Assembly (NCBI GenBank): GCA_030612765.1
Contig: JAUWNG010000022.1
Coordinates: forward strand, 1 to 37,169
Direction: 5' to 3'
DNA length: 37,169 nt
DNA from: Planctomycetota bacterium
GTDB taxonomy: Bacteria; Planctomycetota; Planctomycetia; Pirellulales; Thermoguttaceae
The translations under genes were made by a program, and so were the position numbers. Below the pieces are notes generated by a model. The model was not told where the DNA came from. It made no database searches and saw only the letters and a list, made by a program, of their open reading frames with translations. Of the stretch, positions 17,157-25,128 are shown piece by piece; position 1 is the first letter of the stretch, and each line of letters opens with the position of its first letter.

Positions 17157-17211
17157 GCCGCCACGTCCACTCGGCGCGGGCGTTTTTCCCGGCGTGGACG
17201 CCGGGGCTAAA
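17154..17211. repeat. CCGGCGTGGACGCCGG repeat, copy 1 (in coding sequence)
   Basis: The block TTTCCCGGCGTGGACGCCGG followed by GGCTAAAC recurs at 36958-37011. In this copy it encodes the C-terminal end of the YdjY-type protein. Confidence 0.85.
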
Positions 17212-17942
17212 CGGGCTTTCGGCGTCAGAACGAGCGTCACCGGCGTGCCCAGCGGCGGAATCCGCTCGGCGAAGGCGCGGAACATCAATTCGGCGTTGTC
17301 CTTGCTGCTTTTTATCGGCAGATCGAGCATTGCGCTGGGGAAGTTCGAGACGCAGATAAAATCGCCGCTCTCGGCCTCGTAAACTCGTTGGCCGGTCGCT
17401 TCGTTGTCCCAAAACCCGCTGCCGGCGAAGACCCACGGATGTTCCATCGCCTTGCCGGTCTTCACGTCGCGGACCCAGTCCCGTGCCCGGGCGGTTTGGA
17501 CCTCGCCCTTGTCGTTTTTCCAGTGGACGGAGATTTCGATCTCCGTGCCGCTGGCGGGGACGTATTCCGGATCGAACCGCACGGATTTGCCGGGCTTGGC
17601 CCCGACGGCCAACAACGCGGTGTGGACCACGAACGCCTTGCAGGGCACCGCCACGATCGACTCGTGCTCCTTGGTGTTCGCCAGACAGGCGAACATCTCC
17701 AGCAAGGCGTCCCTCTGGCAGACTTGCCCCTGCAAGACCACCCGCTTGCCGACCATATCGATCCAGACCGTCGATTCCGGATTAAGCGGTTTCAGCCGTT
17801 CGAGGTGATCGACCAGCGGCTCGCCCAGCTTCAGCGAGGCCGGGGGCGTCGGTTCCTCCGCGTGGCAGACGGCAACGGACGTAATCGCCGCCAATGCTGC
17901 GACGACCGAAAATAGACGCGAAAAACAAAAGTGTCGGCTCAT
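17154..17942 (-). CDS. YdjY-domain secreted protein
   Basis: The product of 262 residues begins with a signal peptide (hydrophobic run FSVVAALAAITSVAVCHA-E). The next part, VWIDMVGKRVVLQGQVCQRDALLEMFAC and KEHESIVAVPCKAFVVHTALLAVGA then EIEISVHWKN, matches what I recall of YdjY-domain proteins, which are common in planctomycetes and whose function is unknown. The last 19 or so residues (APASTPGKTPAPSGRGG) are encoded by a dispersed repeat that also occurs at 36958-37011, and the stop codon comes from the 134-bp element. The native C-terminus seems to have been replaced. ATG 17942 is preferred since the signal peptide follows directly. Confidence 0.8.
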
Positions 17943-17993
17943 GGTATTGCTCTTTTCGGAAAATGCGGAAAACAAGCTGCTCCAACTCCATGT

Positions 17994-18021
17994 AGGATAG
18001 CCGCGCGTGCGTTGAATGCAA
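17994..18021 (-). promoter_or_regulatory. Probable promoter of the YdjY-type gene
   Basis: On the minus strand TTGCAT (18021-18016) and TATCCT (17999-17994) are 16 bp apart, about 55 bp before the start codon. The match is moderate. Confidence 0.4.
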
Positions 18022-18070
18022 CCCGAGACGTTTGCCGAACCCGTTTAGCGGTCGCCGGAACGGCGGCTGC

Positions 18071-18201
<131 letters not shown>

Positions 18202-18204
<3 letters not shown>

Positions 18205-19449
18205 AACGAGGTGTGTTCCCGCATTTTCCTGAGCTTCCCGGCACAGGCGCCGCAGGTCGTCGCTGCTGCGAAAGAAGGCGTCGATCACCGCCGGATCCCA
18301 CTGTCGGCCGGCCCCGGCGCGTAGAATCTCATCGACCCTCTCGTCGGGCATCCTCTTGCGGTAAGGCCGGTCGCTGCTCATCGCGTCGAAGGCGTCGGCC
18401 ACGGCGACGATCCGCGCGGCCAGCGGAATCCGTTCGGCGTCGAGTTGCCGTGGATAGCCGTTTCCGTCCCACGACTCGTGGTGGTGCAGCACTACCGGCA
18501 GGACGTCCTCCAGCTTCGAGAGGTCGTGCAGGATGCGGTGTCCGATCTCCGCGTGCTGCTTGATGTGTTTGTATTCCTCGTCGGAGAGTTTTCCCGCCTT
18601 GTGGAGGATGCAGTCTTCGACGCCGATTTTGCCCACGTCGTGGAGCAGTCCGGCCAGATAAATCGTTTTCAGCATCTCGGCGTCGCAGCCCATCTCCTCG
18701 GCCAGCCGGACCGCGACTCGGGCGACCCGATCGCTGTGGCCGCAGGTGTACGGGTCCTTGGCGTCGATGGCGGAACTCAGCGAGTGGATGATCTTCTCGA
18801 GCAATTCCGCTTGCTGCCTGTAAAGCTCGATGTTTCCGCCGTGGACGCCCAGGATCGCGGCCACCGAACTCAACAGATTCGCCTCGACCGCGCCGATCTC
18901 TTCGTAGGTCGAGGCGAGGTTGCCCGAGAGCTTCTCGGCTTCTTCTTGCAGCGCCCGAAGACGCATTTCCGCCTGGGCATTGTCCAGAACCAGGCCGGTG
19001 ATTTGTTTCAGCGTTTCGGCGGACCAAGGCTTTTGACGGCTCGCCCACTTGCGGAGTTCGCCGGGCTCCATACCCAACCTCAGCGCCGGGCCGGAAAAAT
19101 CCTCGTCCTCCGCCACCGGCCGGGTGAGGAACGTGGCGACCGCCACGGTTCCACTGCCCTCCGCGTCCAGGCACGGCAGGGCCAACGTCAGCAGTGGGTC
19201 GTCGTCGTCGATAAACTCGGGCCGGCCGCGCCGCGCCGCCTCGCGGCATAATTCGCTGCAACGCCCCCAATCCCGCGATGGCTCTGCCGGCGAGGACTCG
19301 AGCACGTCGCCGCCGGCGGCGTCGAGGATCGCGAACCGGACGTCGAACGCACACTCCAACAGCGATTTCATTTTGCCGGCGGACGTATCCGGGCCGCCGG
19401 TCGTAGCCGCGGTCGAATTGGATTCAGTAATGCCGTCGGAGACCAACAT
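18202..19449 (-). CDS. HD-GYP domain phosphodiesterase
   Basis: The 415-residue protein probably degrades cyclic di-GMP. Residues 1-200 form an unrecognised sensory region (possibly GAF-like), with a coiled coil at about 165-230 (RLRALQEEAEKLSGNLASTYEEI). The HD-GYP domain begins at about 240: GHSDRVARVAVRLAEEMG, LLHDVGKIG with the HD pair, HAEIGHRIL, then HHHESWDGNGYP with the GYP motif. The metal-binding residues seen are all in place. The ATG at 19449 is chosen because upstream codons show no conserved sequence. The stop codon belongs to a 134-bp repeat. The CheY-like protein nearby could be a partner, but is not coupled. Confidence 0.9.
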
Positions 19450-19596
19450 GGTGCGTGCTGCCCGAGTTGACGTGGCCTGCCACAATGGGAACGGTAAACT
19501 CTACGGCAAATTTAGGTTGCACGGCAGGCGATGGGAGCACCGGAAACTCTTTCACGCTCGAGCCGCGTTGGAGGCGGTCCGATTACGCCGATTCCG

Positions 19597-19716
19597 CCGT
19601 TTAGTCCGCATTTCTCACCACGGTGTGCCACTGCTTGGAACAAGCAGTGCTGGGACAATGGGTTACGCTTGGCACTGCTTCTGCGAAGCAGTGGCACACT
19701 GTCGGCCGCTAAACGG
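19597..19716. repeat. CACTGCTT double-hairpin repeat, copy 2
   Basis: It has the same two hairpins as the copy at 14061-14203 (CACTGCTT...AAGCAGTG twice). The outer ends differ (CCGTTTAG and CTAAACGG), so the conserved core is the inner 100 bp. Confidence 0.85.
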
Positions 19717-19840
19717 ACTTATGTGGGCACGACCAACGCAATGCGGCTTTATGGTTTTTCCCTCAGCTTCCCCAACCTCTACAACCGATAAACTAACGAT
19801 GACGCGTTATTGGCGGTGGCTCGATCTCGGGAGATTTTAC

Positions 19841-20155
19841 ATGGACCAGACAAATTGCCTGACCGACGAAGTGCAGGAGCTTGCTTGGGCGTTGGTCGAT
19901 GACCAAGCGACCGACACGCAGGTTCGACGCCTGGAGGAGTTGCTTCTCGACGATCCCGAGGCGCGTCGCGTTTACGTGACCTGCATGCAGATGCACGCCG
20001 ACCTGCACTATTTGCTCAGCGACAAGCGGCCGCGTCTGCCCGCCGCCGTCGAGAAGGCGATCGAATCGCAGCGGACGAAGAAGTCGGCGGCGCCGCTTCC
20101 GGTGGTCGATCTGCCGGCGGCGATCAACGTGCAGTTTCCCGACGTGTTTGCGTAA
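19841..20155 (+). CDS. Small FecR-N-like (sigma-coupled) protein, orphan
   Basis: The 104-residue protein has the pattern AWALVDDQATDTQVRRLEEL, then LLDDPEARRVYVTCMQMHADLHYLL. This is the N-terminal domain usually found in planctomycete FecR-type proteins next to ECF sigma factors. The same pattern begins the ABC ATPase at 33770 (LLWAMREDELAPEDAERLRS and so on). Here there is no transmembrane segment, FecR domain or adjacent sigma factor: the frame ends after NVQFPDVFA. It could be a truncated anti-sigma factor or a stand-alone domain. The start at 19841 is supported by GGGAG about 9 bp before it; a second ATG at 19799 lies in frame. Copy 6 of the 134-bp repeat begins 43 bp after the stop. 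Confidence 0.65.
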   Translation: MDQTNCLTDEVQELAWALVDDQATDTQVRRLEELLLDDPEARRVYVTCMQMHADLHYLLSDKRPRLPAAVEKAIESQRTKKSAAPLPVVDLPAAINVQFPDVFA

Positions 20156-20197
20156 CGGGCATTGTGCGACCAGCGTAAAGCGGCTTTATGAAACGTT

Positions 20198-20329
<132 letters not shown>

Positions 20330-20332
<3 letters not shown>

Positions 20333-20977
20333 GCTTTTGCGGCCGCGCCGAGCGCGGATGTACTCGACGACCATCGGCATCACCGAGATGGCGATGATCG
20401 CCAGCACGACCAACGAGAAGTGTTCTTTGACCGGCTTGAAGTTTCCGAACCAATAGCCGCCTAGAACGAAGATCGCCACCCAGGCGATTCCACCCACTAC
20501 GTTGTAGACGATGAACTTCGTGTAGTTCATGGCCCCGACGCCGGCCACGAACGGGGCAAACGTGCGGATGATCGGTACGAATCGGGCAATCACGATCGTC
20601 TTGCCGCCGTACTTTTCATAGAAGGCGTGGGTGCGGTCGAGGTATTCCTTTTTCATAAAGCGGACCTTGCCGCTGAAGGCCCGCGGCCCGATATACGCCC
20701 CGATCCAATAGTTCACCGTGTCACCGACGATCGCCGCCGCGCTGAGCAGCACCACCAACCATAGGGGATCGAGCGGGCTGTCGGGCAAAGCGGCCAACGC
20801 GCCGGCGGCGAACAACAGCGAATCGCCCGGCAGCAGCGGCGTGATGACCAACCCCGTCTCGCAAAAGATGATTACCAGCAAGATAAGGTACGTCCAAACG
20901 CCGTAGTCCCTGATAATCTCGCCCAGATGTTTGTCGAGGTGGAGAAACAGATCGAACAGGTAGGTAATCCATTCCAT
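20330..20977 (-). CDS. DedA/VTT-family membrane protein
   Basis: The 215-residue integral membrane protein belongs to the DedA family (proposed lipid scramblases or undecaprenyl-phosphate flippases, depending on the member). Its hallmarks are FCETGLVITPLLPGDSLLF (about residues 38-56) and FVPIIRTFAPFVAGVGAM (about 133-150), each a re-entrant segment, plus four to five membrane spans. Both conserved acidic residues and the arginine of the R-x-x-P-x-x-R block are present. The start codon has GAGGAAAA 8 bp before it. The final codons run into a 134-bp repeat, which supplies the stop. The gene stands alone. Confidence 0.9.
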
Positions 20978-21251
20978 GTTTGCAGTTTTCCTCGGTGGAG
21001 CAGAAAAATATCAAGACTGCGGATTCGCCACCCTACTGAACTTCCCGACCACCGTCAATTCCACCTGTTATGTGGAGATGTGTGTCCAAAAGAACGTGTG
21101 CGGCCAGATTTCCTGGCAGGTTCGGTCATTCTGAGCGCAGCGAAGAATCTCGCCGACGCTGCCGGAAAAGCGAGATTCTTCGCTGCGCTCAGAATGACAA
21201 AAATGGCATAGCCGCCAGAAAATCTTGCCACACACAAAAGAACAGTACGCC
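20978..21251. other. Intergenic region with one repeat
   Basis: About 270 bp separate DedA from the toxin-antitoxin promoter. They contain the CTGAGCGCAGCGAAG element at 21125-21198 and otherwise nothing gene-like. Confidence 0.6.
21125..21198. repeat. CTGAGCGCAGCGAAG inverted repeat, copy 1
   Basis: GTCATTCTGAGCGCAGCGAA and its reverse complement (TTCGCTGCGCTCAGAATGAC) flank about 30 bases. This is a dispersed element known from many bacterial groups. A second copy is at 34498-34572. Confidence 0.9.
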
Positions 21252-21280
21252 TTGACTCTAGGTGTAAGATATTATAGAAT
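21252..21280 (+). promoter_or_regulatory. Promoter of the YefM/RelE-type operon
   Basis: TTGACT (21252-21257) and TAGAAT (21275-21280) are 17 bp apart. Transcription would begin near 21287. Confidence 0.65.
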
Positions 21281-21302
21281 TGTACGAAACATACGATACA
21301 AT
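21279..21302. promoter_or_regulatory. Possible operator of the toxin-antitoxin operon
   Basis: ATTGTA and TACAAT are exact inverted repeats 12 bp apart, starting in the -10 and covering the expected transcription start. Such sites serve as autorepression operators of YefM-type antitoxins; the assignment is inference. Confidence 0.4.
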
Positions 21303-21339
21303 GCTTTCTTCAAGTGCGCCAACGCGAGGGAGAACCGAC

Positions 21340-21588
21340 GTGACCACTCTAAGTATAACGGAAATCCGAGACAATCTTTCCGACGCCATTAATCGCGTGG
21401 CCTACAAACAAGAGCGGATTTTGGTTCGCCGTTCCGGGAAAGACGTAGTGGCCATTGTTTCAATTGAGGATTTGGCGGCGCTCGAAGCGCTCGAAGACCA
21501 GCGCGACATCCGGGCAGCCAAGGCTGCCCTGGCGGAATCGAACGAGCGAATCCCTTACAAACGCGTTCGCCGCGAACTGGGATTGTAA
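21340..21588 (+). CDS. Phd/YefM-family antitoxin
   Basis: The 82-residue protein shows the Phd/YefM N-terminal fold: TTLSITEIRDNLSDAINRVA, then ILVRRSGKDVVAIVSIEDLAAL. This binds DNA and represses the operon; the following helical tail (AALEALEDQRDIRAAKAALA and RIPYKRVRREL) would wrap the toxin. The GTG start at 21340 is favoured by GGGAG 6 bp upstream; ATG at 21301 is in frame but lies in the putative operator. It comes 76 bp before the RelE-type gene. The region has a lower G+C content than the neighbours, which fits a mobile addiction module. Confidence 0.85.
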   Translation: MTTLSITEIRDNLSDAINRVAYKQERILVRRSGKDVVAIVSIEDLAALEALEDQRDIRAAKAALAESNERIPYKRVRRELGL

Positions 21589-21664
21589 ACGCTGTCCGAT
21601 GAGTTGTGATATATTCTTCTCGAATGGAAAAGACGGGGGCATTATCAACCGTTCACTGTAATAA

Positions 21665-21925
21665 ATGGCTGCCTACAAAATAGAACTCACTCCGGCGGCG
21701 CGTCGCAACCTCCATTCGCTTTCGCGGACCATTCTCAAGAGAGTGGACGCGAAGATTTTGGCATTGGCAAAAAACCCGCGCCCAGCCGGCGCAAAAATGC
21801 TTGCCGGACCGAATCGCTTTTTGCGCGTACGGGTAGGCGACTATCGTATCATATATAGGGTCGAAGACGACCGACTTGTTGTTCTCGTGGTTCGAGTCGG
21901 CCATCGGCGCGAGATCTATCGCTGA
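21665..21925 (+). CDS. RelE/ParE-family toxin
   Basis: This 86-residue protein has the RelE pattern: YKIELTPAARRNLHSLSRTI, a short loop LAGPNRFLRVRVGDYRIIYR, then LVVLVVRVGHRREIYR. RelE-type toxins cleave mRNA on the ribosome. The C-terminal arginines and tyrosine of VGHRREIYR match active members. It is complete. The YefM-type antitoxin precedes it on the same strand with a shared promoter. The gap of 76 bp to the antitoxin is large for such a pair, but no other promoter is evident. Confidence 0.88.
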   Translation: MAAYKIELTPAARRNLHSLSRTILKRVDAKILALAKNPRPAGAKMLAGPNRFLRVRVGDYRIIYRVEDDRLVVLVVRVGHRREIYR

Positions 21926-22072
21926 TCTCGGACGCATCTACATTTTCCTGCATTTCCAACGATCGGGTATCATAATGTCCCCCGAGCGGTATTAGAAGTC
22001 CGAAAACAATCCTGCCGCATTATCACCGCGAAACATGCTCGATTTTGCCCTTCGGATACTCGCTCGGGTGCC

Positions 22073-22101
22073 TTGACATCGACATTTTCAGAGTTTAGCA
22101 T
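22073..22101 (+). promoter_or_regulatory. Promoter of the ilvN-like/ptb/buk operon
   Basis: TTGACA (22073-22078) is followed after exactly 17 bp by TAGCAT (22096-22101). The leader to the TTG start is about 45 bp. Confidence 0.6.
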
Positions 22102-22152
22102 CATAGCAAGAGCGGTTCCTACAAGATAGTTTAATTTTGTGGAGGGCGTACC

Positions 22153-22635
22153 TTGAAGCACACGATATCCGGCCTGGTCAAAAACCGCACGGGGATTCTG
22201 GCCCAGATTGTGGGGGTGTTCAAGAAGTTCGCCGTCAGCATCAAGAGCATCGCCGTCAGCGAAACCGATCTGTTCGACACCTCGCGGTTGACGATCGTCG
22301 TCGAGGGACACGACAAGGAGATCCGCGGCGTCACCTCGCAGTTGAAGAAAGTGCGGGACGTGCTGGACATCGACGATCTCTCGAGGCAGGAGTATCTCGA
22401 TCAGGAATTGGCGCTGATAAAGGTCCATTTCCGGCCCGAGGAGTTCAGTCAACTCACCCAGACGGCCGAGGTCTTCGGCGCCCGGGTGTTGGCCATGGGT
22501 AAGAAGACCATCACCTTCGAGATCGCCGGGGACGAGGAACGGGTGGACGGCTTCATCAACGCCCTGAATTCTTTTGGCATCCGCGCCTTGGCCCGCAGCG
22601 GTCTGGTGGCGTTGAAGCGGGGCGACGAGGTGTGA
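22153..22635 (+). CDS. IlvN-like ACT protein (acetolactate synthase small subunit type)
   Basis: The 160-residue protein has the length and order of acetolactate synthase regulatory subunits: an N-terminal ACT domain (HTISGLVKNRTGILAQIVGV then SRLTIVVEG) and a C-terminal ferredoxin-like domain (LALIKVHF onward). In true IlvN the ACT domain binds valine to inhibit the large subunit. Here the segment after the first helix (FKKFAVSIKSIAVSETDLFD) departs from the usual RRGFNIESL pattern. No large subunit is nearby, and the gene ends one base before ptb. Thus it may regulate the catabolic operon instead. TTG is the start codon, with GGAGGG 6 bp before it. Confidence 0.8.
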   Translation: MKHTISGLVKNRTGILAQIVGVFKKFAVSIKSIAVSETDLFDTSRLTIVVEGHDKEIRGVTSQLKKVRDVLDIDDLSRQEYLDQELALIKVHFRPEEFSQLTQTAEVFGARVLAMGKKTITFEIAGDEERVDGFINALNSFGIRALARSGLVALKRGDEV

Positions 22636-22636
22636 G

Positions 22637-23566
22637 ATGCCCCGCCAAAAGAAAATCCGCAGTCTCAAGGACCTTCTCGTCCTTGCCAAAAAACTGCCCG
22701 GCCAAAAAACGCTCGTCCTGGCCGGCGCCGATCAGGAAGAAGGGCTGAAGAGCGTACACGCGGCACATCGCCACGGTTTGATCAAGCCCCTGTTGATCGG
22801 CGACAAGAAGCGGATTCAGCGGATGTGCCGCTCCTTGAAAATTCCGCTGCGCGGCGTCGAGGTGCTGGACGAACCAGAACCGAAGCTGATTACCGCCAAG
22901 GCCGTCGGGTTTTGCCGCGAAGGACGTGCCGACATCCTCATGAAAGGGACCGTCGGCACGGCCACGATTCTCCGCGCCATTCTCGACCGCGAGACCGGAC
23001 TCGGCCGCGGCGGACTGCTGAGCAACATCACGCTCTTCGACTCGCCCATTGAAAAGCGTCTGATGTTCATGTCCGATCCGGCGGTGAACATCAACCCCGA
23101 CGTCGGCCGCAAGGCGGACATGGTGCGGAACGCGATTTCGGTGGCCAACCGGCTCGGCTTCACCCGGCCGAAGGTGGCCATCTTGGCGGCCATCGAAAAG
23201 ATCAACAAGGACATGCCCGCCACGGTCGACGCCGCGGTAATCGCCAAGATGGGCGAAACCGGGCAATTCCCCAACACCGACGTCGCCGGTCCTTACGCAT
23301 TGGACATCGCCGTTTCCAAGCGGGCCGCGAGGATAAAGCACATCGAAGGCCCCGTCGCCGGATGCGCCGACGTCCTCCTCTGCCCCGACATCCACTCGGC
23401 GAACATCCTTTACAAGTCGTTGGTCTATTTCGCCGGCGCCGAAATGGCCAACGCATTGGTGGGCGTGAAGGCGCCGATCGTCATGACCTCACGCTCCGAT
23501 AGTTCACTGACAAAGCTCTACACGATGGCGCTTTCCGTGGTATTGGCGGGAAGCGAGCAGAAATGA
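22637..23566 (+). CDS. ptb: Phosphate butyryltransferase
   Basis: The 309-residue enzyme moves an acyl group from CoA to phosphate. The PTA/PTB fold shows in TLVLAGADQEEGLKSV, DILMKGTVGTATILRAILDRE and VNINPDVGRKADMVRNAI; near the end is CPDIHSANILYKSLVYFAGA, typical of phosphate butyryltransferases. The ATG begins one base after the ilvN-like stop, and the stop overlaps the buk start by 4 bp (ATGA). With the branched-chain oxidoreductase downstream, isobutyryl-, isovaleryl- or 2-methylbutyryl-CoA are the likely substrates. This is inferred from context; phosphate acetyltransferase activity cannot be excluded by sequence. Confidence 0.9.
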   Translation: MPRQKKIRSLKDLLVLAKKLPGQKTLVLAGADQEEGLKSVHAAHRHGLIKPLLIGDKKRIQRMCRSLKIPLRGVEVLDEPEPKLITAKAVGFCREGRADILMKGTVGTATILRAILDRETGLGRGGLLSNITLFDSPIEKRLMFMSDPAVNINPDVGRKADMVRNAISVANRLGFTRPKVAILAAIEKINKDMPATVDAAVIAKMGETGQFPNTDVAGPYALDIAVSKRAARIKHIEGPVAGCADVLLCPDIHSANILYKSLVYFAGAEMANALVGVKAPIVMTSRSDSSLTKLYTMALSVVLAGSEQK

Positions 23567-24648
23567 CCGCGAAAAACAAACGCGACCTGGTGATCGTCCT
23601 CAATCCCGGCTCGACCTCCACGAAGCTGGCCGTCTATCGCGGCTCGGATTGTCTGGCCGTCGAGGAGATCGGCCATCCAAAGAAGGAGCTGGCCAGGTTC
23701 AACCGCGTGGTCGATCAATATGAGTTCCGCCGCGACGCCGTTCTGCGTTTCATAGACGAGCAGGGGATCGACTTGAAGCGGTGTTTGGCCGTTGCCGGCC
23801 GCGGCGGGCTGACCAAGCCCATCGCCGGCGGCGTCTACCGAGTAAACGCCAAGATGATCCGCGACCTGCGGAGCGGGAAATGGGGCGAACACCCTTCGAG
23901 TCTCGGTGCCCCGCTGGCCAACGAGATCGGCCGCCGCGCCGGCGCTCCGGCTTTCATCGCCGATCCGGTGGTGGTCGACGAGTTCTGGCCGCTGGCTCGA
24001 TACTCGGGCCATCCGGCCTTCGAGCGGAAGAGCCGTTTCCATGCCCTCTCGCAGCGGGCCGCCGCCCGGCGCGCCGCCAAGGATTTGGGCGTACCTTACG
24101 ATAAACAAAACTTCATCGTGGTCCACATGGGCGGGGGTATCTCGATCGGCGCACATCGCAAGGGACGCGTGGTTGACGTGAACGACGCCCTGGACGGCGA
24201 CGGCCCCTTCTCGCCCGAGCGGAGCGGATCGTTGCCCACCGGCCCGTTGGTAGCGGCCTGTTTCTCGGGCAAACATTCGCCCGACGACGTTGGGAAGATG
24301 CTCGTCGGCCACGGCGGAATGTTCGCCTATCTGGGCACGAACGACTGCCGCGAGGTCGAAGAGCGCATCCGTCGCAAGGACGCCAAGGCGACGGAGGTCT
24401 ACGAGGCGATGGCCTATCAGATTGGCAAGTGGATCGGCGCGTCGTCGGCGGTCCTTTCCGGCCGGGTGAAGGCAGTGGTGTTCGCCGGCGGTATGGCCCG
24501 CTCGCGGTTGTTGATCCGCCTGATTAAAAAGTACGCCGGATTCGTCGCTCCGTTCATGGTCTACCCGGAAACCGAGGAGATGATCGCCCTGGCCACCGCC
24601 GCGCAGGCCGCGATGGCCCGAAAAATCAAAGTCCAGGAGTATCGTTAA
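23563..24648 (+). CDS. buk: Butyrate (branched-chain acyl) kinase
   Basis: The 361-residue acetokinase-family enzyme converts acyl phosphate and ADP to acid and ATP. Motifs are LNPGSTSTKLAVY (residues 12-24), GRGGLTKPIAGGVY (about 77-90), FIVVHMGGGISIGAH with KGRVVDVNDALDGDGP, and VFAGGMARSRLLI. The pattern fits butyrate kinase rather than acetate kinase (for example SGSLPTGPL). The length is near that of family members (about 355). Translation is coupled to ptb by an ATGA overlap. A CCCCTCTCCC repeat pair lies between it and the ferredoxin gene, which is otherwise in the same operon. Confidence 0.92.
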   Translation: MTAKNKRDLVIVLNPGSTSTKLAVYRGSDCLAVEEIGHPKKELARFNRVVDQYEFRRDAVLRFIDEQGIDLKRCLAVAGRGGLTKPIAGGVYRVNAKMIRDLRSGKWGEHPSSLGAPLANEIGRRAGAPAFIADPVVVDEFWPLARYSGHPAFERKSRFHALSQRAAARRAAKDLGVPYDKQNFIVVHMGGGISIGAHRKGRVVDVNDALDGDGPFSPERSGSLPTGPLVAACFSGKHSPDDVGKMLVGHGGMFAYLGTNDCREVEERIRRKDAKATEVYEAMAYQIGKWIGASSAVLSGRVKAVVFAGGMARSRLLIRLIKKYAGFVAPFMVYPETEEMIALATAAQAAMARKIKVQEYR

Positions 24649-24656
24649 TTCGTAAG

Positions 24657-24740
24657 TCCCCTCTCCCTTTGGGAGAGGGTTAGGGTGAGGGCCGGGTATT
24701 TCCCTCACCCCCTGCCCCTCTCCCAAATGGAGAGGGGGGA
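24657..24740. repeat. CCCCTCTCCC/GGGAGAGGG inverted pair
   Basis: Two copies of the element face each other (CCCCTCTCCCTTTGGGAGAG and CCCCTCTCCCAAATGGAGAG in opposite order), separated by a short loop. It is between buk and the ferredoxin gene within the operon. Confidence 0.88.
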
Positions 24741-24760
24741 TTGAAGAGGTCTAATTCAAT

Positions 24761-25027
24761 ATGTCTCGAATCGTTATCGACCCGGAAATGTGCAAGGCTT
24801 GCGAGTTGTGCATCTCGGTTTGTCCGAAGGAGTGCATCGAGCAGAGCGACACCTTGAACCGATACGGCGTGTATCCGATGCGGATGCGCGACGGCGCCGA
24901 GTGTACCGGCTGCACTCTGTGCGCCTCGATGTGTCCCGACACCGCAATCGAAGTCTATCGAACCGTGGCCGAGAAGACGCGGAACCAGGAGGTCGCAACT
25001 AAAGAAAGTAGGGTGGGACAAGCGTAG
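24761..25027 (+). CDS. 2-oxoacid:ferredoxin oxidoreductase delta subunit (2[4Fe-4S])
   Basis: The 88-residue ferredoxin has two cluster motifs: CKACELCISVCPKEC and CTGCTLCASMCPDTA. It would carry electrons from the TPP centre to external ferredoxin. The place before the alpha subunit gene is standard for VOR/KOR-type operons. The last six residues (SRVGQA) and the stop codon are read from a GTAG-type palindrome (25008-25088), so the original C-terminus was likely different. The ATG at 24761 starts directly before the conserved MSRIVIDPEMCKAC block. The gene is on the same strand as buk. Confidence 0.88.
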   Translation: MSRIVIDPEMCKACELCISVCPKECIEQSDTLNRYGVYPMRMRDGAECTGCTLCASMCPDTAIEVYRTVAEKTRNQEVATKESRVGQA

Positions 25028-25088
25028 CGCAGTCCCACCAAGAGCGGAAAAAACATGGTGGGACTGCGCTACGCTTGTCCCACCCTAC
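25008..25088. repeat. GTAG-type paired palindrome (GGTGGGACAAGCG family), intact copy
   Basis: GTAG with GGTGGGACAAGCGTAGCGCA and its inverted complement ending in CCTAC. Its left arm encodes the end of the ferredoxin subunit; the rest lies before the alpha subunit gene. Confidence 0.93.
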
Positions 25089-25128
25089 ACAGTCTTTTCG
25101 CAATAAGAATTAATCGAGAGGTCGCAAC

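Noticed and set aside
21940-22072. Possible attenuator or riboswitch before the ilvN-like gene
   Set aside because: There is only an inverted CCGAGCG/CGCTCGG pair upstream of the promoter, no leader peptide rich in branched-chain codons and no known fold.
22153-24648. Whole segment as a valine synthesis operon
   Set aside because: Only the ilvN-like gene fits synthesis; ptb, buk and the ferredoxin-linked oxidoreductase are catabolic.
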